Assembly (NCBI RefSeq): GCF_016428875.1
Contig: NZ_JAELTO010000007.1
Coordinates: 1 to 64,000 of the forward strand
DNA from: Xylophilus sp. ASV27
Lineage (GTDB): Bacteria > Pseudomonadota > Gammaproteobacteria > Burkholderiales > Burkholderiaceae_C
Direction: 5' to 3'
Length of the DNA stretch: 64,000 bases
In this document: in pieces, positions 18,740-29,202 of the stretch
Layout of the letters: each line of letters begins with the position of its first letter
Numbering within the stretch: position 1 is the stretch's first letter
Notes under the pieces: generated by a model
The model's database searches: none
The model's input: only the letters and a program-made list of their open reading frames with translations
What the model was told of the DNA's origin: nothing
Translations under genes and position numbers: made by a program

Positions 18740-19539
18740 GCCGCCCTCCTTGCATGGATGAAGAACTCGCGGTTGCCGTCGCCGCCCTCGATCGGGCTGT
18801 CGAACCAGTGCCCCACCACCAGGCCCAGCGCATCGCAGGCCGCGCGCAGGCGCGCCTCCACCACGGCGTATAGGGCCGGATCGCGCACGATGCCGCCCTT
18901 GCCGATCTGGCCGGGCTGCAGCTCGAACTGCGGCTTGACCAGCATCAGCAGGTCGGCGTCGGCCGCCATCAACGGCACCAGCGCCGGCAGCACCAGCGTT
19001 TGCGAGATGAATGACAGGTCGCCGACCACCAGGTCGAAGCGTGCCTCTGAATTCACGGAAAAAGTGCTTATAGCCCAGGCAGCAGCTGGGCCATTAGCTA
19101 CAAAATCAGTAGCACTCAGGCTGCGCGCGTTGACGCGTTCCACGGCGGTCACGCGCGCGTCCTCACGCAGGCGGGCGTGCAGTTGGCCATGGCCCACGTC
19201 CACGCCGACCACGTGCCGGGCGCCGTGCTGCAGCAGGCAGTCGGTGAAGCCGCCGGTGGACTGCCCCACGTCCAGGCACAGCTTGCCGGCCGCGGCAATG
19301 CCAGCGGCCTGCAGCGCGCCTTCGAGCTTGAGGCCGCCGCGCGAGACATAGCGCGACTCGGCCGCGTCGAGCAGTTCCAGTTCGGCGGACGCGGGGATGT
19401 CGTCGCGGTTCTTGCCGACGACACGCCAGGCAGCGCCGCTGCCGGCCTCGCGCCAGCGCAGGCCGCCGGCAATGAGCCGCACCGCCTGGGAACGCGAGGC
19501 GGCCATGCCGCGCTCCACCAGCAATTGATCCGCGCGCAT
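18736..19539 (-). CDS. tlyA: TlyA-family rRNA methyltransferase / hemolysin A homologue
   Basis: 267 aa: N-terminal S4 domain (MRADQLLVERGMAASRSQAV), then an FtsJ-like SAM methyltransferase domain (RYVSRGGLKLEGAL, CLDVGQSTGGFTDCLLQ, FDLVVGDLSFISQ, LVKPQFEL). The family 2'-O-methylates rRNA in some bacteria and is annotated as hemolysin in others. Between NARSL and FDLVV it carries about 15 extra residues, encoded by a family A repeat (19058-19113) that keeps the frame open. Starts 14 nt after ahcY and overlaps metF. Whether it is active with the insertion is unknown. Confidence 0.9.
   Translation of the reverse strand: MRADQLLVERGMAASRSQAVRLIAGGLRWREAGSGAAWRVVGKNRDDIPASAELELLDAAESRYVSRGGLKLEGALQAAGIAAAGKLCLDVGQSTGGFTDCLLQHGARHVVGVDVGHGQLHARLREDARVTAVERVNARSLSATDFVANGPAAAWAISTFSVNSEARFDLVVGDLSFISQTLVLPALVPLMAADADLLMLVKPQFELQPGQIGKGGIVRDPALYAVVEARLRAACDALGLVVGHWFDSPIEGGDGNREFFIHARRAA
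19058..19113 (-). repeat. Family A dispersed hairpin repeat, copy A3 (inside tlyA)
   Basis: Minus strand: GCTACTGATTTTGTAGC, then GGCCCAG-loop-CTGGGC, then AAGCACTTTTTC. It matches the intergenic copies base for base at the key positions but lies in frame within tlyA, about residues 143-161. Confidence 0.85.
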
Positions 19540-19553
19540 CGGCCGGCGCCGTA

Positions 19554-20987
<1,434 letters not shown>

Positions 20988-21060
20988 GGTCGGCTCCATA
21001 GGAGTAGTTCGATGACCACGTCCCGCAATGGGCAGACAAGCGCTCAAGGCACACGGAACG

Positions 21061-21131
21061 TGGGCGAGCGTCGTTGCGAAGGTGGGTTTCCGAGCCTCAC
21101 GCCATGGCGGCGCTGCAACGCTCCTCGGAAG
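21061..21131 (-). promoter_or_regulatory. S-adenosylhomocysteine (SAH) riboswitch
   Basis: On the minus strand the leader reads CCGAGGAGCGTTGCAGC ... AGGCTCGG ... AACGACGCTCGCC, matching the SAH riboswitch core as I know it. CCGAG pairs with CTCGG and GAGCGT with ACGCTC, with a small GC hairpin between. It lies 74 nt before ahcY, the standard location in betaproteobacteria. SAH binding should raise expression of the downstream unit. Confidence 0.92.
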
Positions 21132-21137
21132 GTGCGG

Positions 21138-21143
21138 ATTATA
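21138..21143 (-). promoter_or_regulatory. -10 element of the ahcY promoter
   Basis: A perfect TATAAT on the minus strand, placing transcription start at the 5' edge of the SAH riboswitch. No good -35 is visible at 16-18 nt. Confidence 0.65.
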
Positions 21144-21175
21144 GAAGCCCTGAGCAAGGGCGTCGGGACATGAGA

Positions 21176-22243
21176 CTACCGATCGACCGGCCTGCCAACC
21201 ACAGCCGAGGCGCTGGCGCGATGCGGCGCGCCGGCGCCCAAACGATCTTTCCAGAGCAGCGCGGGCCGCTCTACAAGATGCCACGACAAGAAGGCCAGCG
21301 CGACCGTCACAGGCACGGTGAAGCAGGCACCTTCCAGCACAGAGAGTCGATTACCCGTGACCCAGATGATGGTCTGCTGCACCGGAAACGCATAGATGTA
21401 GAGGCCATAGGAGATATCGCCAAACCGGCCAGCCCGTCGCAGTAATGGCGTGGCGCAACTACCAAACACCACGGTGGCCAACGGCAGACCCAGGGTCATG
21501 GCCACTTCCTGCCAGCCACCGAACCAGAGCGCAGCGATGGTCAGCGCCGATAGCAGTGCGAACCACCGCCTGTGCGGCAACCAGTGGGAGCGCAGCACAC
21601 ACAGACAAGAACCGGAGAAGAACACCACGCCCATCTGCAGCTTCATGCGCAGCGGGTTGTCATAGCCCATCTTCAAAAGAAAGAAGAACCAGACCGCCGA
21701 CGCCGCGAATGCCGCCACCAGCAGCAGCCCGCTGCGCCGCATGAAGCCCAGAACCCCGACCAGGGCCAGGAGCGCATAGCACTTCACCTCGATCGGAATG
21801 GTCCACAAGGAGCCATTGGCGCTTTGCGGCACGGGGTTGCCGGCAAAAATGCCGGGCAGTTGCGACTCGAACTCCCATAGCCCCAGCAAATTGAGGTACG
21901 TCCAGGTCACGGGCGAGGAAAAGTACTCGGTGCTGCCCAGCGAACTGACCAGCGGGCCGAGGACGAAAACCACCAGCACGGTCGCAACCGCCAGCCCAGG
22001 CCATATCCGGAGAAAGCGTCGAACGGCGAAACGCCAGAGATGCGGATCGCGCACCCAGCTGCCCGCGATCAGATAACCGCTGATGGCAAAGAACACCAGC
22101 ACGCCAAGCCCGCCCCAACTGCTGTTGATGAACAAGGGCTCAGGCCGCCCCGACAAAGCGAACTGGTGGCTGAGCAGCACGCCGGTTGCCGCCGCCAGGC
22201 GCAGAAAGTCGAAGTTGTTGTCCTTGTCGCGGCCAGGCTGCAT
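21176..22243 (-). CDS. Acyltransferase-3 family membrane protein (OafA-like)
   Basis: 355-aa polytopic inner-membrane protein. The start [20 protein letters not shown] with a following SHQFAL is the signature region of acyltransferase-3 proteins (essential His/Arg of the family), and [13 protein letters not shown] and IRRWPG-like [11 protein letters not shown] follow. Family members O-acetylate sugars of O-antigen, capsule or peptidoglycan. The ATG at 22241-22243 is preferred over the longer frame to 22333. It is close to the glycan genes beyond prfC, so surface polysaccharide is the likely substrate. Confidence 0.88.
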   Translation of the reverse strand: MQPGRDKDNNFDFLRLAAATGVLLSHQFALSGRPEPLFINSSWGGLGVLVFFAISGYLIAGSWVRDPHLWRFAVRRFLRIWPGLAVATVLVVFVLGPLVSSLGSTEYFSSPVTWTYLNLLGLWEFESQLPGIFAGNPVPQSANGSLWTIPIEVKCYALLALVGVLGFMRRSGLLLVAAFAASAVWFFFLLKMGYDNPLRMKLQMGVVFFSGSCLCVLRSHWLPHRRWFALLSALTIAALWFGGWQEVAMTLGLPLATVVFGSCATPLLRRAGRFGDISYGLYIYAFPVQQTIIWVTGNRLSVLEGACFTVPVTVALAFLSWHLVERPALLWKDRLGAGAPHRASASAVVGRPVDR

Positions 22244-22393
22244 GGTCGGGTGATGAAGTTGGGAGACGGGACCGCCCCAGGTTGAACACGGAGCCTGAGC
22301 AAAAGCGGGCGCTGGCCTCTGCGAAAGCCACAAACGCCGGAATTGTAGGAGGCGATCCGGAATGCAGGCCCGATGCGGCCGGCCCTGGCACGA

Positions 22394-22428
22394 CGCCGCC
22401 CGCCGCCCGCCGCCCGCCGCCCGCCGCG
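22394..22428. repeat. Heptanucleotide tandem repeat (CGCCGCC, five units)
   Basis: Four exact CGCCGCC units plus one ending CGCCGCG, 43 nt before the prfC start and in the gap to the divergent acyltransferase gene. Such tracts can change length by slippage. Confidence 0.85.
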
Positions 22429-22470
22429 TCTGAGAAAATCACGGATTACGCTTCTCCCACCTGCCCACCC

Positions 22471-24099
22471 GTGTCCTTCCTCTCCGAAACCCGCCGCCGC
22501 CGCACCTTCGCGATCATTTCCCACCCCGACGCCGGCAAGACCACGCTGACCGAGAAACTGCTGCTGTTCTCCGGCGCGATCCAGATCGCCGGGTCGGTGA
22601 AGGCGCGCAAGGCCAGCCGCCATGCCACCTCCGACTGGATGGAAATCGAGAAGCAGCGCGGCATCTCGGTGGCCTCGTCGGTCATGCAGATGCTGTACCG
22701 CGACCACGTCATCAACCTGCTCGACACGCCCGGCCACAAGGACTTCTCGGAAGACACCTACCGCGTGCTCACCGCCGTCGACTCGGCGCTGATGGTGATC
22801 GACGCGGCCAACGGCGTTGAAGCTCAGACGCGCCGGCTGATCGAGGTCTGCCGCCAGCGCGACACGCCCATCATCACCTTCGTCAACAAGATGGACCGCG
22901 AAGTGCGCGAGCCGCTTGACATCCTCGACGAGGTCGAGCGCGAACTCGGCATGCCCTGCGTGCCCATGACCTGGCCGGTGGGCCAGGGCAAGACTTTCCG
23001 CGGGATCATGAACTTGCGCACGCAGGCGATGACGGTGTTCGAGTCGGGCAGCGAGCGGCTACCGCAGGACTTCGAGACCCTTGCGCTTGGCGAGCGCGAC
23101 ATGCTCGTCAAGCGCTTCGGCGCAGATTTCGAGACCGCCATGGACAGCATGGAGCTGGCCACCGGCGCCTCCCCCACCTGGGACCGCGAAGCCTTCCTGG
23201 CCGGCAAGCAGACGCCCGTGTTCTTCGGCTCCGGCGTGAACAACTTCGGCGTGATGGAAGTGCTCGACGCGCTGGTCGACCTGGCGCCTTCGCCGCAGTC
23301 GCGCACCAGCACCACCCTGGTCAACCGCCAGCCGGTGGTGAAAGAGATCCAGCCCGAGGACAAGGACTTCGCGGGCGTGGTCTTCAAGGTGCAGGCCAAC
23401 ATGGACGCCAACCACCGCGACCGCATCGCCTTCGTGCGCATGGCCTCGGGCAAGTACACGCCGGGCATGAAGCTCAAGGTGCAGCGCACCGCCAAGGAAC
23501 TGCGCCCCACCAGCGTCGTGACCTTCATGAGCCAGCGCCGCGAGGCGGTGGAGGAAGCCTACGCGGGCGACATCGTGGGCTTCACCACGCACGGCGGCGT
23601 GCAGTTGGGCGACACCATCACCGACGGCGCGAGCCTGCAGTTCACCGGCCTGCCCTTCTTCGCGCCCGAGCTGTTCATGACCGTGATCCTGAAGAACCCG
23701 CTGCGCACCAAGCAGTTGCAGCAGGGCCTGGCCCAGCTCGGCGAAGAAGGCGCGATCCAGGTGTTCCGCCCCGAGATCGGCGGGCCGATGCTGCTGGGCG
23801 CCGTCGGCCAGTTGCAGTTCGAAGTGGTGCAGCACCGCCTGAAGGCCGAGTACGACGCCGATGTGCGGCTCGAAGGCTGCCAGTACACCGGAGCGCGCTG
23901 GATCACGGCCGACACCCCGGCCGAGCTGCGCGAGTTCGTCAACGCCTATCCGCAGCGCATGGCCAGGGACGCGGCGGACACGCTGGCCTTCCTGTGCACC
24001 TCGCCGTACGACGTGCGGCTGGCGCAGGAGCGCTTTCCGAAGATCCACTTCCATCCGCTGCGCGAGCATGCGGGCCTGGCGCTGCAGCATGCTGGATGA
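22471..24099 (+). CDS. prfC: Peptide chain release factor 3
   Basis: GTPase that recycles RF1/RF2. 542 aa. G1 SHPDAGKTTLTEKLL, switch I KASRHATSDWMEIEKQRGIS, G3 DTPGHKDFSEDTYR, G4 NKMDRE. Translation is taken from GTG at 22471 (VSFLSETRRRRTFAIIS), which matches the family's start; longer frames extend through the heptanucleotide repeat. No Shine-Dalgarno is evident. A family B repeat begins 3 nt after its stop. Confidence 0.95.
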   Translation: MSFLSETRRRRTFAIISHPDAGKTTLTEKLLLFSGAIQIAGSVKARKASRHATSDWMEIEKQRGISVASSVMQMLYRDHVINLLDTPGHKDFSEDTYRVLTAVDSALMVIDAANGVEAQTRRLIEVCRQRDTPIITFVNKMDREVREPLDILDEVERELGMPCVPMTWPVGQGKTFRGIMNLRTQAMTVFESGSERLPQDFETLALGERDMLVKRFGADFETAMDSMELATGASPTWDREAFLAGKQTPVFFGSGVNNFGVMEVLDALVDLAPSPQSRTSTTLVNRQPVVKEIQPEDKDFAGVVFKVQANMDANHRDRIAFVRMASGKYTPGMKLKVQRTAKELRPTSVVTFMSQRREAVEEAYAGDIVGFTTHGGVQLGDTITDGASLQFTGLPFFAPELFMTVILKNPLRTKQLQQGLAQLGEEGAIQVFRPEIGGPMLLGAVGQLQFEVVQHRLKAEYDADVRLEGCQYTGARWITADTPAELREFVNAYPQRMARDAADTLAFLCTSPYDVRLAQERFPKIHFHPLREHAGLALQHAG

Positions 24100-24101
24100 G
24101 A

Positions 24102-24255
24102 TGAGACCACCCCCAGGCTACGCGCTGCGCGTCTTCGCCTTCCCCCTGCGAGGGGGCACATCCTGCGGACCGGCAAAGCCGGATCCGCGGATGTTTGCGC
24201 ATGGCCTGCTCCGCGGCCTTTCGTTCCTTTGGGTTTCGTTCGCTGCGGGTGTCGC
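24102..24255 (+). repeat. Family B intercistronic GC-rich repeat, copy B1 (long form)
   Basis: Begins GAGACCACCCCCAGGCT just after prfC, then hairpins CCCCCTGCGAGGGGG and ACCGGCAAAGCCGG, and the long-form end CCTTTCGTTCCTTTGGG. Near-identical to units in the 36.1-36.5 kb array. Confidence 0.9.
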
Positions 24256-24276
24256 GCGGCGCCGTGGACGACTGCC

Positions 24277-24681
24277 ATGAAACTCCCGCGCCAGTTCCTG
24301 GCCTTCTGCGTGGTCGGCACCATAGGCTTCGTGGTCGACGTGGCCATCCTGTATGCGCTGGCGCCCTGGCTGGGCTGGTTCGCCGGGCGCGTCGTGTCAT
24401 TCCTGGGCGCAGCCACCACCACCTGGGCGTTGAACCGCGCCTTCACCTTCAGTGCCCAGGCCGCCAGCGCCCGCTACAGCGCTTGGCAGCAGTACTGGCG
24501 CTACATGGTGGCCATGCTCGGCGGCGCGCTGGTGAACTACCTTGCCTACACCCTCACCCTGCTGTGGAGCAGCGCCCCGTGGGCTCCCACGCTGGGGGTG
24601 GCGCTGGGCAGCGTGGCCGGCCTGGTGGTGAACTTCGTCAGCGCACGCAAGGTGGCATTCCGCAGCGCACACAAGTCATGA
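24277..24681 (+). CDS. GtrA family membrane protein (putative lipid-linked sugar flippase)
   Basis: 134 aa with four predicted transmembrane helices. FLAFCVVGTIGFVVDVAILY and AATTTWALNRAFTF are typical of GtrA, thought to flip undecaprenyl-phosphate-glucose or related lipids. It ends 7 nt before the GtrB-like glycosyltransferase, the standard GtrA-GtrB pairing. An upstream in-frame ATG at 24229 lies in the family B repeat and is not used. Confidence 0.88.
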   Translation: MKLPRQFLAFCVVGTIGFVVDVAILYALAPWLGWFAGRVVSFLGAATTTWALNRAFTFSAQAASARYSAWQQYWRYMVAMLGGALVNYLAYTLTLLWSSAPWAPTLGVALGSVAGLVVNFVSARKVAFRSAHKS

Positions 24682-24688
24682 TGCGCCC

Positions 24689-25657
24689 ATGCAGCAGAAA
24701 CTGATCTCCATCATCGTTCCCGCCTACAACGAAGAAGCGGTGCTCGACATCTTCCACGAGCGCATCAGCGCAGTGCTGGCCAGCCTGCCGGACTATGCGT
24801 GGGAGATCATCTTCATCAACGACGGCAGCACCGATGCCACGCAGTCGAAGATCGAGGCACTGCAGCGCCAGGATCCGCGCGTCGGCTGCGTCCTGCTGTC
24901 GCGCAACTTCGGCAAGGAGATCGCCATGACGGCCGGCCTCGACCATGCCAAGGGGGATGCCGTGGTCATCATCGACGCCGACCTGCAGGACCCGCCCGAA
25001 CTCATGGCAGACTTCATCCGCGAGTGGAAGAACGGCTACGACGTGGTCTATGGCCGGCGCACCCACCGCGACGGCGAGTCCTGGGCGAAGAAGGCCACGG
25101 CGCGCTATTTCTACCAGGTGATCGGCAAACTCTCCAAGGTGCAGATCCCCGCCAACACCGGCGATTTCCGCCTCATGAGCCGCAGGGCGGTGGATGCACT
25201 GCTCCAGTTGCGCGAGCACCATCGCTTCATGAAAGGGCTGTTCGCCTGGGTCGGCTACCCGTCCATCGCGGTCGAATACCGGCGCCCGCCACGGGCCGCG
25301 GGCGTGTCGAAATTCAACTACTGGAAGCTGTGGAATTTCGCCCTGGAGGGCATCACTTCCTTCACCATCCTGCCGCTGAAGCTCGCCACCTACCTGGGCG
25401 TGTTCATCGCGCTATTTTCCGTCTTGGCCGGTTCTTGGATCATCCTGAAAACACTGCTCTGGGGCGAACGTGTTGCCGGCTACCCGACCCTGATCGTCAC
25501 GATCCTGTTCTTCGGGGGAGTGCAGTTGTTCTTCATCGGCGTCATTGGCGAATACCTGGGCCGCATCTACAACGAAACCAAGGTGCGCCCTCTGTATGTC
25601 GTGCAGGAAGTTTTACCCCCCGGTACCGGAAAAAGCAGGGCGGCCAACACAAGCTGA
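24689..25657 (+). CDS. GtrB-like glycosyltransferase family 2 (polyprenyl-phosphate sugar transferase)
   Basis: 322 aa. Cytosolic GT-A domain with IIVPAYNEEAVL, FINDGSTDAT, IDADLQDPPELM and GDFRLMSRRAV, then two C-terminal transmembrane helices (TYLGVFIALFSVLAGSWII; LIVTILFFGGVQLFFIG). This is the DPM1/GtrB architecture that loads sugar on undecaprenyl phosphate at the inner leaflet. Partner of the upstream GtrA protein. The final acceptor-specific transferase would be one of the GT-C-like neighbours. Confidence 0.9.
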   Translation: MQQKLISIIVPAYNEEAVLDIFHERISAVLASLPDYAWEIIFINDGSTDATQSKIEALQRQDPRVGCVLLSRNFGKEIAMTAGLDHAKGDAVVIIDADLQDPPELMADFIREWKNGYDVVYGRRTHRDGESWAKKATARYFYQVIGKLSKVQIPANTGDFRLMSRRAVDALLQLREHHRFMKGLFAWVGYPSIAVEYRRPPRAAGVSKFNYWKLWNFALEGITSFTILPLKLATYLGVFIALFSVLAGSWIILKTLLWGERVAGYPTLIVTILFFGGVQLFFIGVIGEYLGRIYNETKVRPLYVVQEVLPPGTGKSRAANTS

Positions 25658-25758
25658 TGCCGCTGGCCTATTGATCGCTGGATGCAGCGCCCGGCGTCCA
25701 GGCGATTTTCGGTGCATTTATCCCAGTTTTCCCATGTAAATCAGCAAAATAAGAAATC

Positions 25759-27297
25759 ATGCCTCATTCCGCTGCCTCGCCCATGTCGAAATTCAATGGC
25801 AGCAATTTGATAATTATCGCCATCATATTGCTTGCCGCAGCCTTGCGCTTCTACCATATAGATGCGTTCAGCTTATGGGAGGATGAGCTTTTCTCCGTCG
25901 CGACGGCAACCCAGTCCGGGCCGTGGTACGGGCCGTTCGAGGCCGGAAAAAGCATGCAGAAGCTGCAGTTGACGGACAACTTCTGGACCTGGAAGTTCTC
26001 CGACCCGCATCCGCCGCTCTTTGAAATGCTGCTGGTCGTCTGGATCAAGCTGTTTGGAACCTCGGATTTCGCGCTTCGCAGCCTCACTGCCAGCCTGGGC
26101 GTTGGAACCCTGCTGTCGGTGTTTGCGCTGCCACGCACCATCACGGCACCGGGCCGGATCGTCTACGTCGCGCTGCTGGCAGCCTCCGCACCGTTGCTGA
26201 TCTACAGCCAGGATGTGCGCAACTATTCATTGGGGGCATTCCTTTCGGCGTGGATGTTCGCATTTCTGCTGCGCCAGATGGATGAAGACGAAGCGGGCCT
26301 GCGAGCCGGCAGGCCCCATTTCCTGCTGCTCGCCGCAGGCGGCTTGCTCGCATTGACGCATTATTACGGCCTGATCATGACGCTCAGTTTTGCCGCCATC
26401 ATGACGCTCAGGGTGCGCAGCATCAGAGCTTTTTGCAGGGCGTCGGCCTCATGGCTCCTGGCCTTGGTGCCGATCGGCATCTACATCGCACTCGGCTGGG
26501 CAGGCATTGCCACCAAGATGAATGCAGCGCCGCCCGAGGCTCTCTCACTGGCGATGACCTTCAAGCGCAACACCATATCGCTGCTGCACAACATCTATCC
26601 CCATGTCAATACGAAGGGGTTTTGGATTTCCATGCTGGTCGTGCTGGCAACGCTGCTGATCTACAAGCGCATGCGCAGCGAGCAGCACATCCTCGCGCCA
26701 TCGGCAGGCGCAATCGCGGGCATCCTGACCTTGTTCTTCCTGGTGCTGATCCTGGCGACGCGGCGTGCGGAATTCTTCTCGACGCGCTACGTGATATTCA
26801 TGTTCCCCGGCATCTTGCTGATGCTATCCATCTTTACCCTGGTAAAGGGGTGGCCGAGGGCGGCAAGCCTGCTGCTTACGGCATTTCTGATACCCATGGG
26901 AATCTGGGCCTGGCAACTGTCGCCCAAACCCCAGAATGGAGGGGACTGGCGTGGGGCAGCGGAGTTGGTTGCCCGCCTGTACGGCCCGAACGACATCGTC
27001 ATCATTCCGCTGATCGACCCGACGATGCGCTCGCATTTCGTGCATTACCTGCGTAAGAAACTCCCCCAAGAACAGCTTGACACTCGCGTTCTGAGCATCA
27101 CCAATCCAGATCTCATGCCTGCGCGGCTGCAAGCTCTGGAACACCGACCTGCGAGGATCATTTTTTTCACCCATGCTTCCTTTCAATACGAAGGAAACGC
27201 CATGATGGATTGGTTGCAGAAGAACTACTCATGCACCGCTGAATCGTGGCAGAACGTACAGGCTCTGCGCGTCGCCGTCGTATCGTGCCCGCCGTGA
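25759..27297 (+). CDS. GT39-like polytopic glycosyltransferase (GT-C fold)
   Basis: 512 aa, about ten hydrophobic segments. Near the N-terminus FSLWEDELFS carries the acidic pair of GT-C enzymes in the first periplasmic loop, and SDPHPPLFEMLLVVW matches the next conserved loop of the PMT/ArnT family. A soluble C-terminal region follows from about residue 390. It probably uses a polyprenyl-phosphate sugar made by the GtrB-like enzyme. The ATG at 25759 is weakly supported; 25783 is an alternative. Base composition is visibly lower in G+C than the flanking core genes. Confidence 0.8.
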   Translation: MPHSAASPMSKFNGSNLIIIAIILLAAALRFYHIDAFSLWEDELFSVATATQSGPWYGPFEAGKSMQKLQLTDNFWTWKFSDPHPPLFEMLLVVWIKLFGTSDFALRSLTASLGVGTLLSVFALPRTITAPGRIVYVALLAASAPLLIYSQDVRNYSLGAFLSAWMFAFLLRQMDEDEAGLRAGRPHFLLLAAGGLLALTHYYGLIMTLSFAAIMTLRVRSIRAFCRASASWLLALVPIGIYIALGWAGIATKMNAAPPEALSLAMTFKRNTISLLHNIYPHVNTKGFWISMLVVLATLLIYKRMRSEQHILAPSAGAIAGILTLFFLVLILATRRAEFFSTRYVIFMFPGILLMLSIFTLVKGWPRAASLLLTAFLIPMGIWAWQLSPKPQNGGDWRGAAELVARLYGPNDIVIIPLIDPTMRSHFVHYLRKKLPQEQLDTRVLSITNPDLMPARLQALEHRPARIIFFTHASFQYEGNAMMDWLQKNYSCTAESWQNVQALRVAVVSCPP

Positions 27298-27360
27298 AGC
27301 GGATGCTTGCGTGCAGGGCTACTCCATCAAGAACCATCTGTTGAATGAGCAGGATTGATC

Positions 27361-29187
27361 GTGAAGAAAATAAAGTTCATCTCCCTGGCAATGGCCACCG
27401 CCTTTCCATTGCTGGGTTCGGCACAAATGCCCTTGCCTGAGCGAAGCACTTTCTATATAGCGCCCGTGATTGAAGGTCTCGCCATCTGCCTGTCCGCCCA
27501 ACGCTCGGAGCAGGTACGCAAGGGAATCGCGCCCAACTCCCATTGCGGAAAATACAAGTTCGATTCCCCGGCCATGCTCACCCATCTTCTGAACGATTTC
27601 GAAGCGGGCGGAGCGGCCGGCAAGGTGCAGGTGGGTTATACAGCGACCATTCCGTTGCTCGGGCTGTACGAGAAGAAGAATGGCAAGTGGGTGATCAACG
27701 CTGCCAAGGTGGACGACAACCTGTCCTTGATTGCCAAAGTGAATCGCCCGGTCGTCGTCTATCTCGCAGCCAACCATTTCGATACGCAGGGCCCGCTGAG
27801 CGAGGAACTAGCCAGGGACAAGCGCAACCTGCTGCTGCTGGCCAACGGCGCGCCCCCCGACACGTCCTATTTTGGTTATGCCGTCACTCCGTTCACGCTG
27901 CTGACGGACGAGACGATTCCGGTCAACCACTACCGCTTCGAGGCACTGCGCTATGTCGCGCAGAAAGTGGCCAGACTCCCGGCTGCGGTGCAGAATCGCA
28001 TCATCGCCGTCACGCTGGCCGGGGAGTTGCACCAGATGTTCAATGATTTTGAAAACGGCATGGGCGTTTTCGAGAAAGCGAGCGTCACCGACTACAGCCC
28101 TGCGTCAGCGGCGGAGTTCAAATCCTGGCTGTCCAAGAAGTACCGCACGGTGGAAGCCTTCAACAAGACCACGGGCTTCACGTTCGCCGATTTCGGTGCT
28201 ATCCCTCTGCCCGGAAAGAACATCCGCACGGACTCACTGACATCGTTCGCCGAGCACTACGACGGCTTCGCGGACGGCGTGCTGCCGGTATCTGGCTGGC
28301 TCTGGACAGCCGAAGGCCAAGTGGAAAAACTGGAGCTTTATGTAGATGGCCAGCGCGTGGCGGACGTGCCCCGCCGGCTGAACCGCCTCGATGTGTACCG
28401 CGCGGTGGAAGAGATCAAGACTCCGAACGTCGGCTTCCGCTACGACTATGCCTTTGACAAACTGCCGGTGGGCCGCCATGTGGGCCAGGTAGTGGCCCAT
28501 GCGGCCGGCAAACGCTACGAAGTCGCGCAATTCGACTTCAACGTCATGGCACGTGACCAGTCCCGACTGCCCGCGAGACCGGTCGCAACGCTGAAGTCGC
28601 TCGAAAAACTCGACAAGCTCAAAGGCGCCAGAGCCTGGCTCGATATTCCGCGCCAGCAGCAGGACGTCTACTTCAACCCGCTGGCACGCGACTGGGACGA
28701 ATTTCGCGCGACACAGGTTAACGCACTACTGAACAAGTTCTACACGATCGCCAGGCAAGCCGGCATTCCGGCGTCGCTGCTGTATTCGCACCAGATCGTG
28801 CCCCAGGTCAATTCCACCTGGAACGCACAGCTGTTTGCGGTGGACACGACGTTTGCCGGTGACACGTCCTGGCATGATGGCATGAACATGTACGGTGGCG
28901 CGGCCAACAGTGACTGGGTGCGCAATTTCATTGCCTCCCGCAAGATCCAGGACTACGGCGTGCCGGAATTCAACCCGCAGCAATGGAAGCAGCCCGGAGT
29001 ACACCTGGATGCGATGGTGTCCCAATACAAGAATGGTGCACGCTTCATCAGTCCCTATTTCATCTCGGTCACGTCTGACCAGGATAGCCCGCGCAGCGCA
29101 GTTACCAATATGGAAATCCGGCCCGACAACCCGGCGGAGGGATCGGCACAGTTCTACCGCGCGATCCGGGAGCTTTCTGCGCAATGA
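27361..29187 (+). CDS. Secreted glycoside-hydrolase-like protein (GH-A clan / GH42-like) with internal beta domain
   Basis: 608 aa from a GTG at 27361 (signal peptide KKIKFISLAMATAFPLLGSA). Residues about 218-270 read LAGELHQMFNDFE, then DYSPASAAEFKSWLSKKYRT, VEAFNKTTGFTFADF, the pattern around the acid/base Glu of GH42-like beta-galactosidases; Glu222 is the candidate. A beta-sandwich domain (SGWLWTAEGQVEKLELYVDG, about 305-397) interrupts the barrel before the last part. Specificity is unknown and the nucleophile is not identified. It sits among membrane glycosyltransferases, so trimming or remodelling of the exported glycan is plausible. Could also be an inactive sugar-binding barrel. Confidence 0.65.
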   Translation: MKKIKFISLAMATAFPLLGSAQMPLPERSTFYIAPVIEGLAICLSAQRSEQVRKGIAPNSHCGKYKFDSPAMLTHLLNDFEAGGAAGKVQVGYTATIPLLGLYEKKNGKWVINAAKVDDNLSLIAKVNRPVVVYLAANHFDTQGPLSEELARDKRNLLLLANGAPPDTSYFGYAVTPFTLLTDETIPVNHYRFEALRYVAQKVARLPAAVQNRIIAVTLAGELHQMFNDFENGMGVFEKASVTDYSPASAAEFKSWLSKKYRTVEAFNKTTGFTFADFGAIPLPGKNIRTDSLTSFAEHYDGFADGVLPVSGWLWTAEGQVEKLELYVDGQRVADVPRRLNRLDVYRAVEEIKTPNVGFRYDYAFDKLPVGRHVGQVVAHAAGKRYEVAQFDFNVMARDQSRLPARPVATLKSLEKLDKLKGARAWLDIPRQQQDVYFNPLARDWDEFRATQVNALLNKFYTIARQAGIPASLLYSHQIVPQVNSTWNAQLFAVDTTFAGDTSWHDGMNMYGGAANSDWVRNFIASRKIQDYGVPEFNPQQWKQPGVHLDAMVSQYKNGARFISPYFISVTSDQDSPRSAVTNMEIRPDNPAEGSAQFYRAIRELSAQ

Positions 29188-29202
29188 TGCACGGTGGCCC
29201 TA

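Noticed and set aside
22186-22470. N-terminal extension of prfC through the heptanucleotide repeat
   Set aside because: The extension is low complexity and not part of RF3; GTG at 22471 matches the known start.
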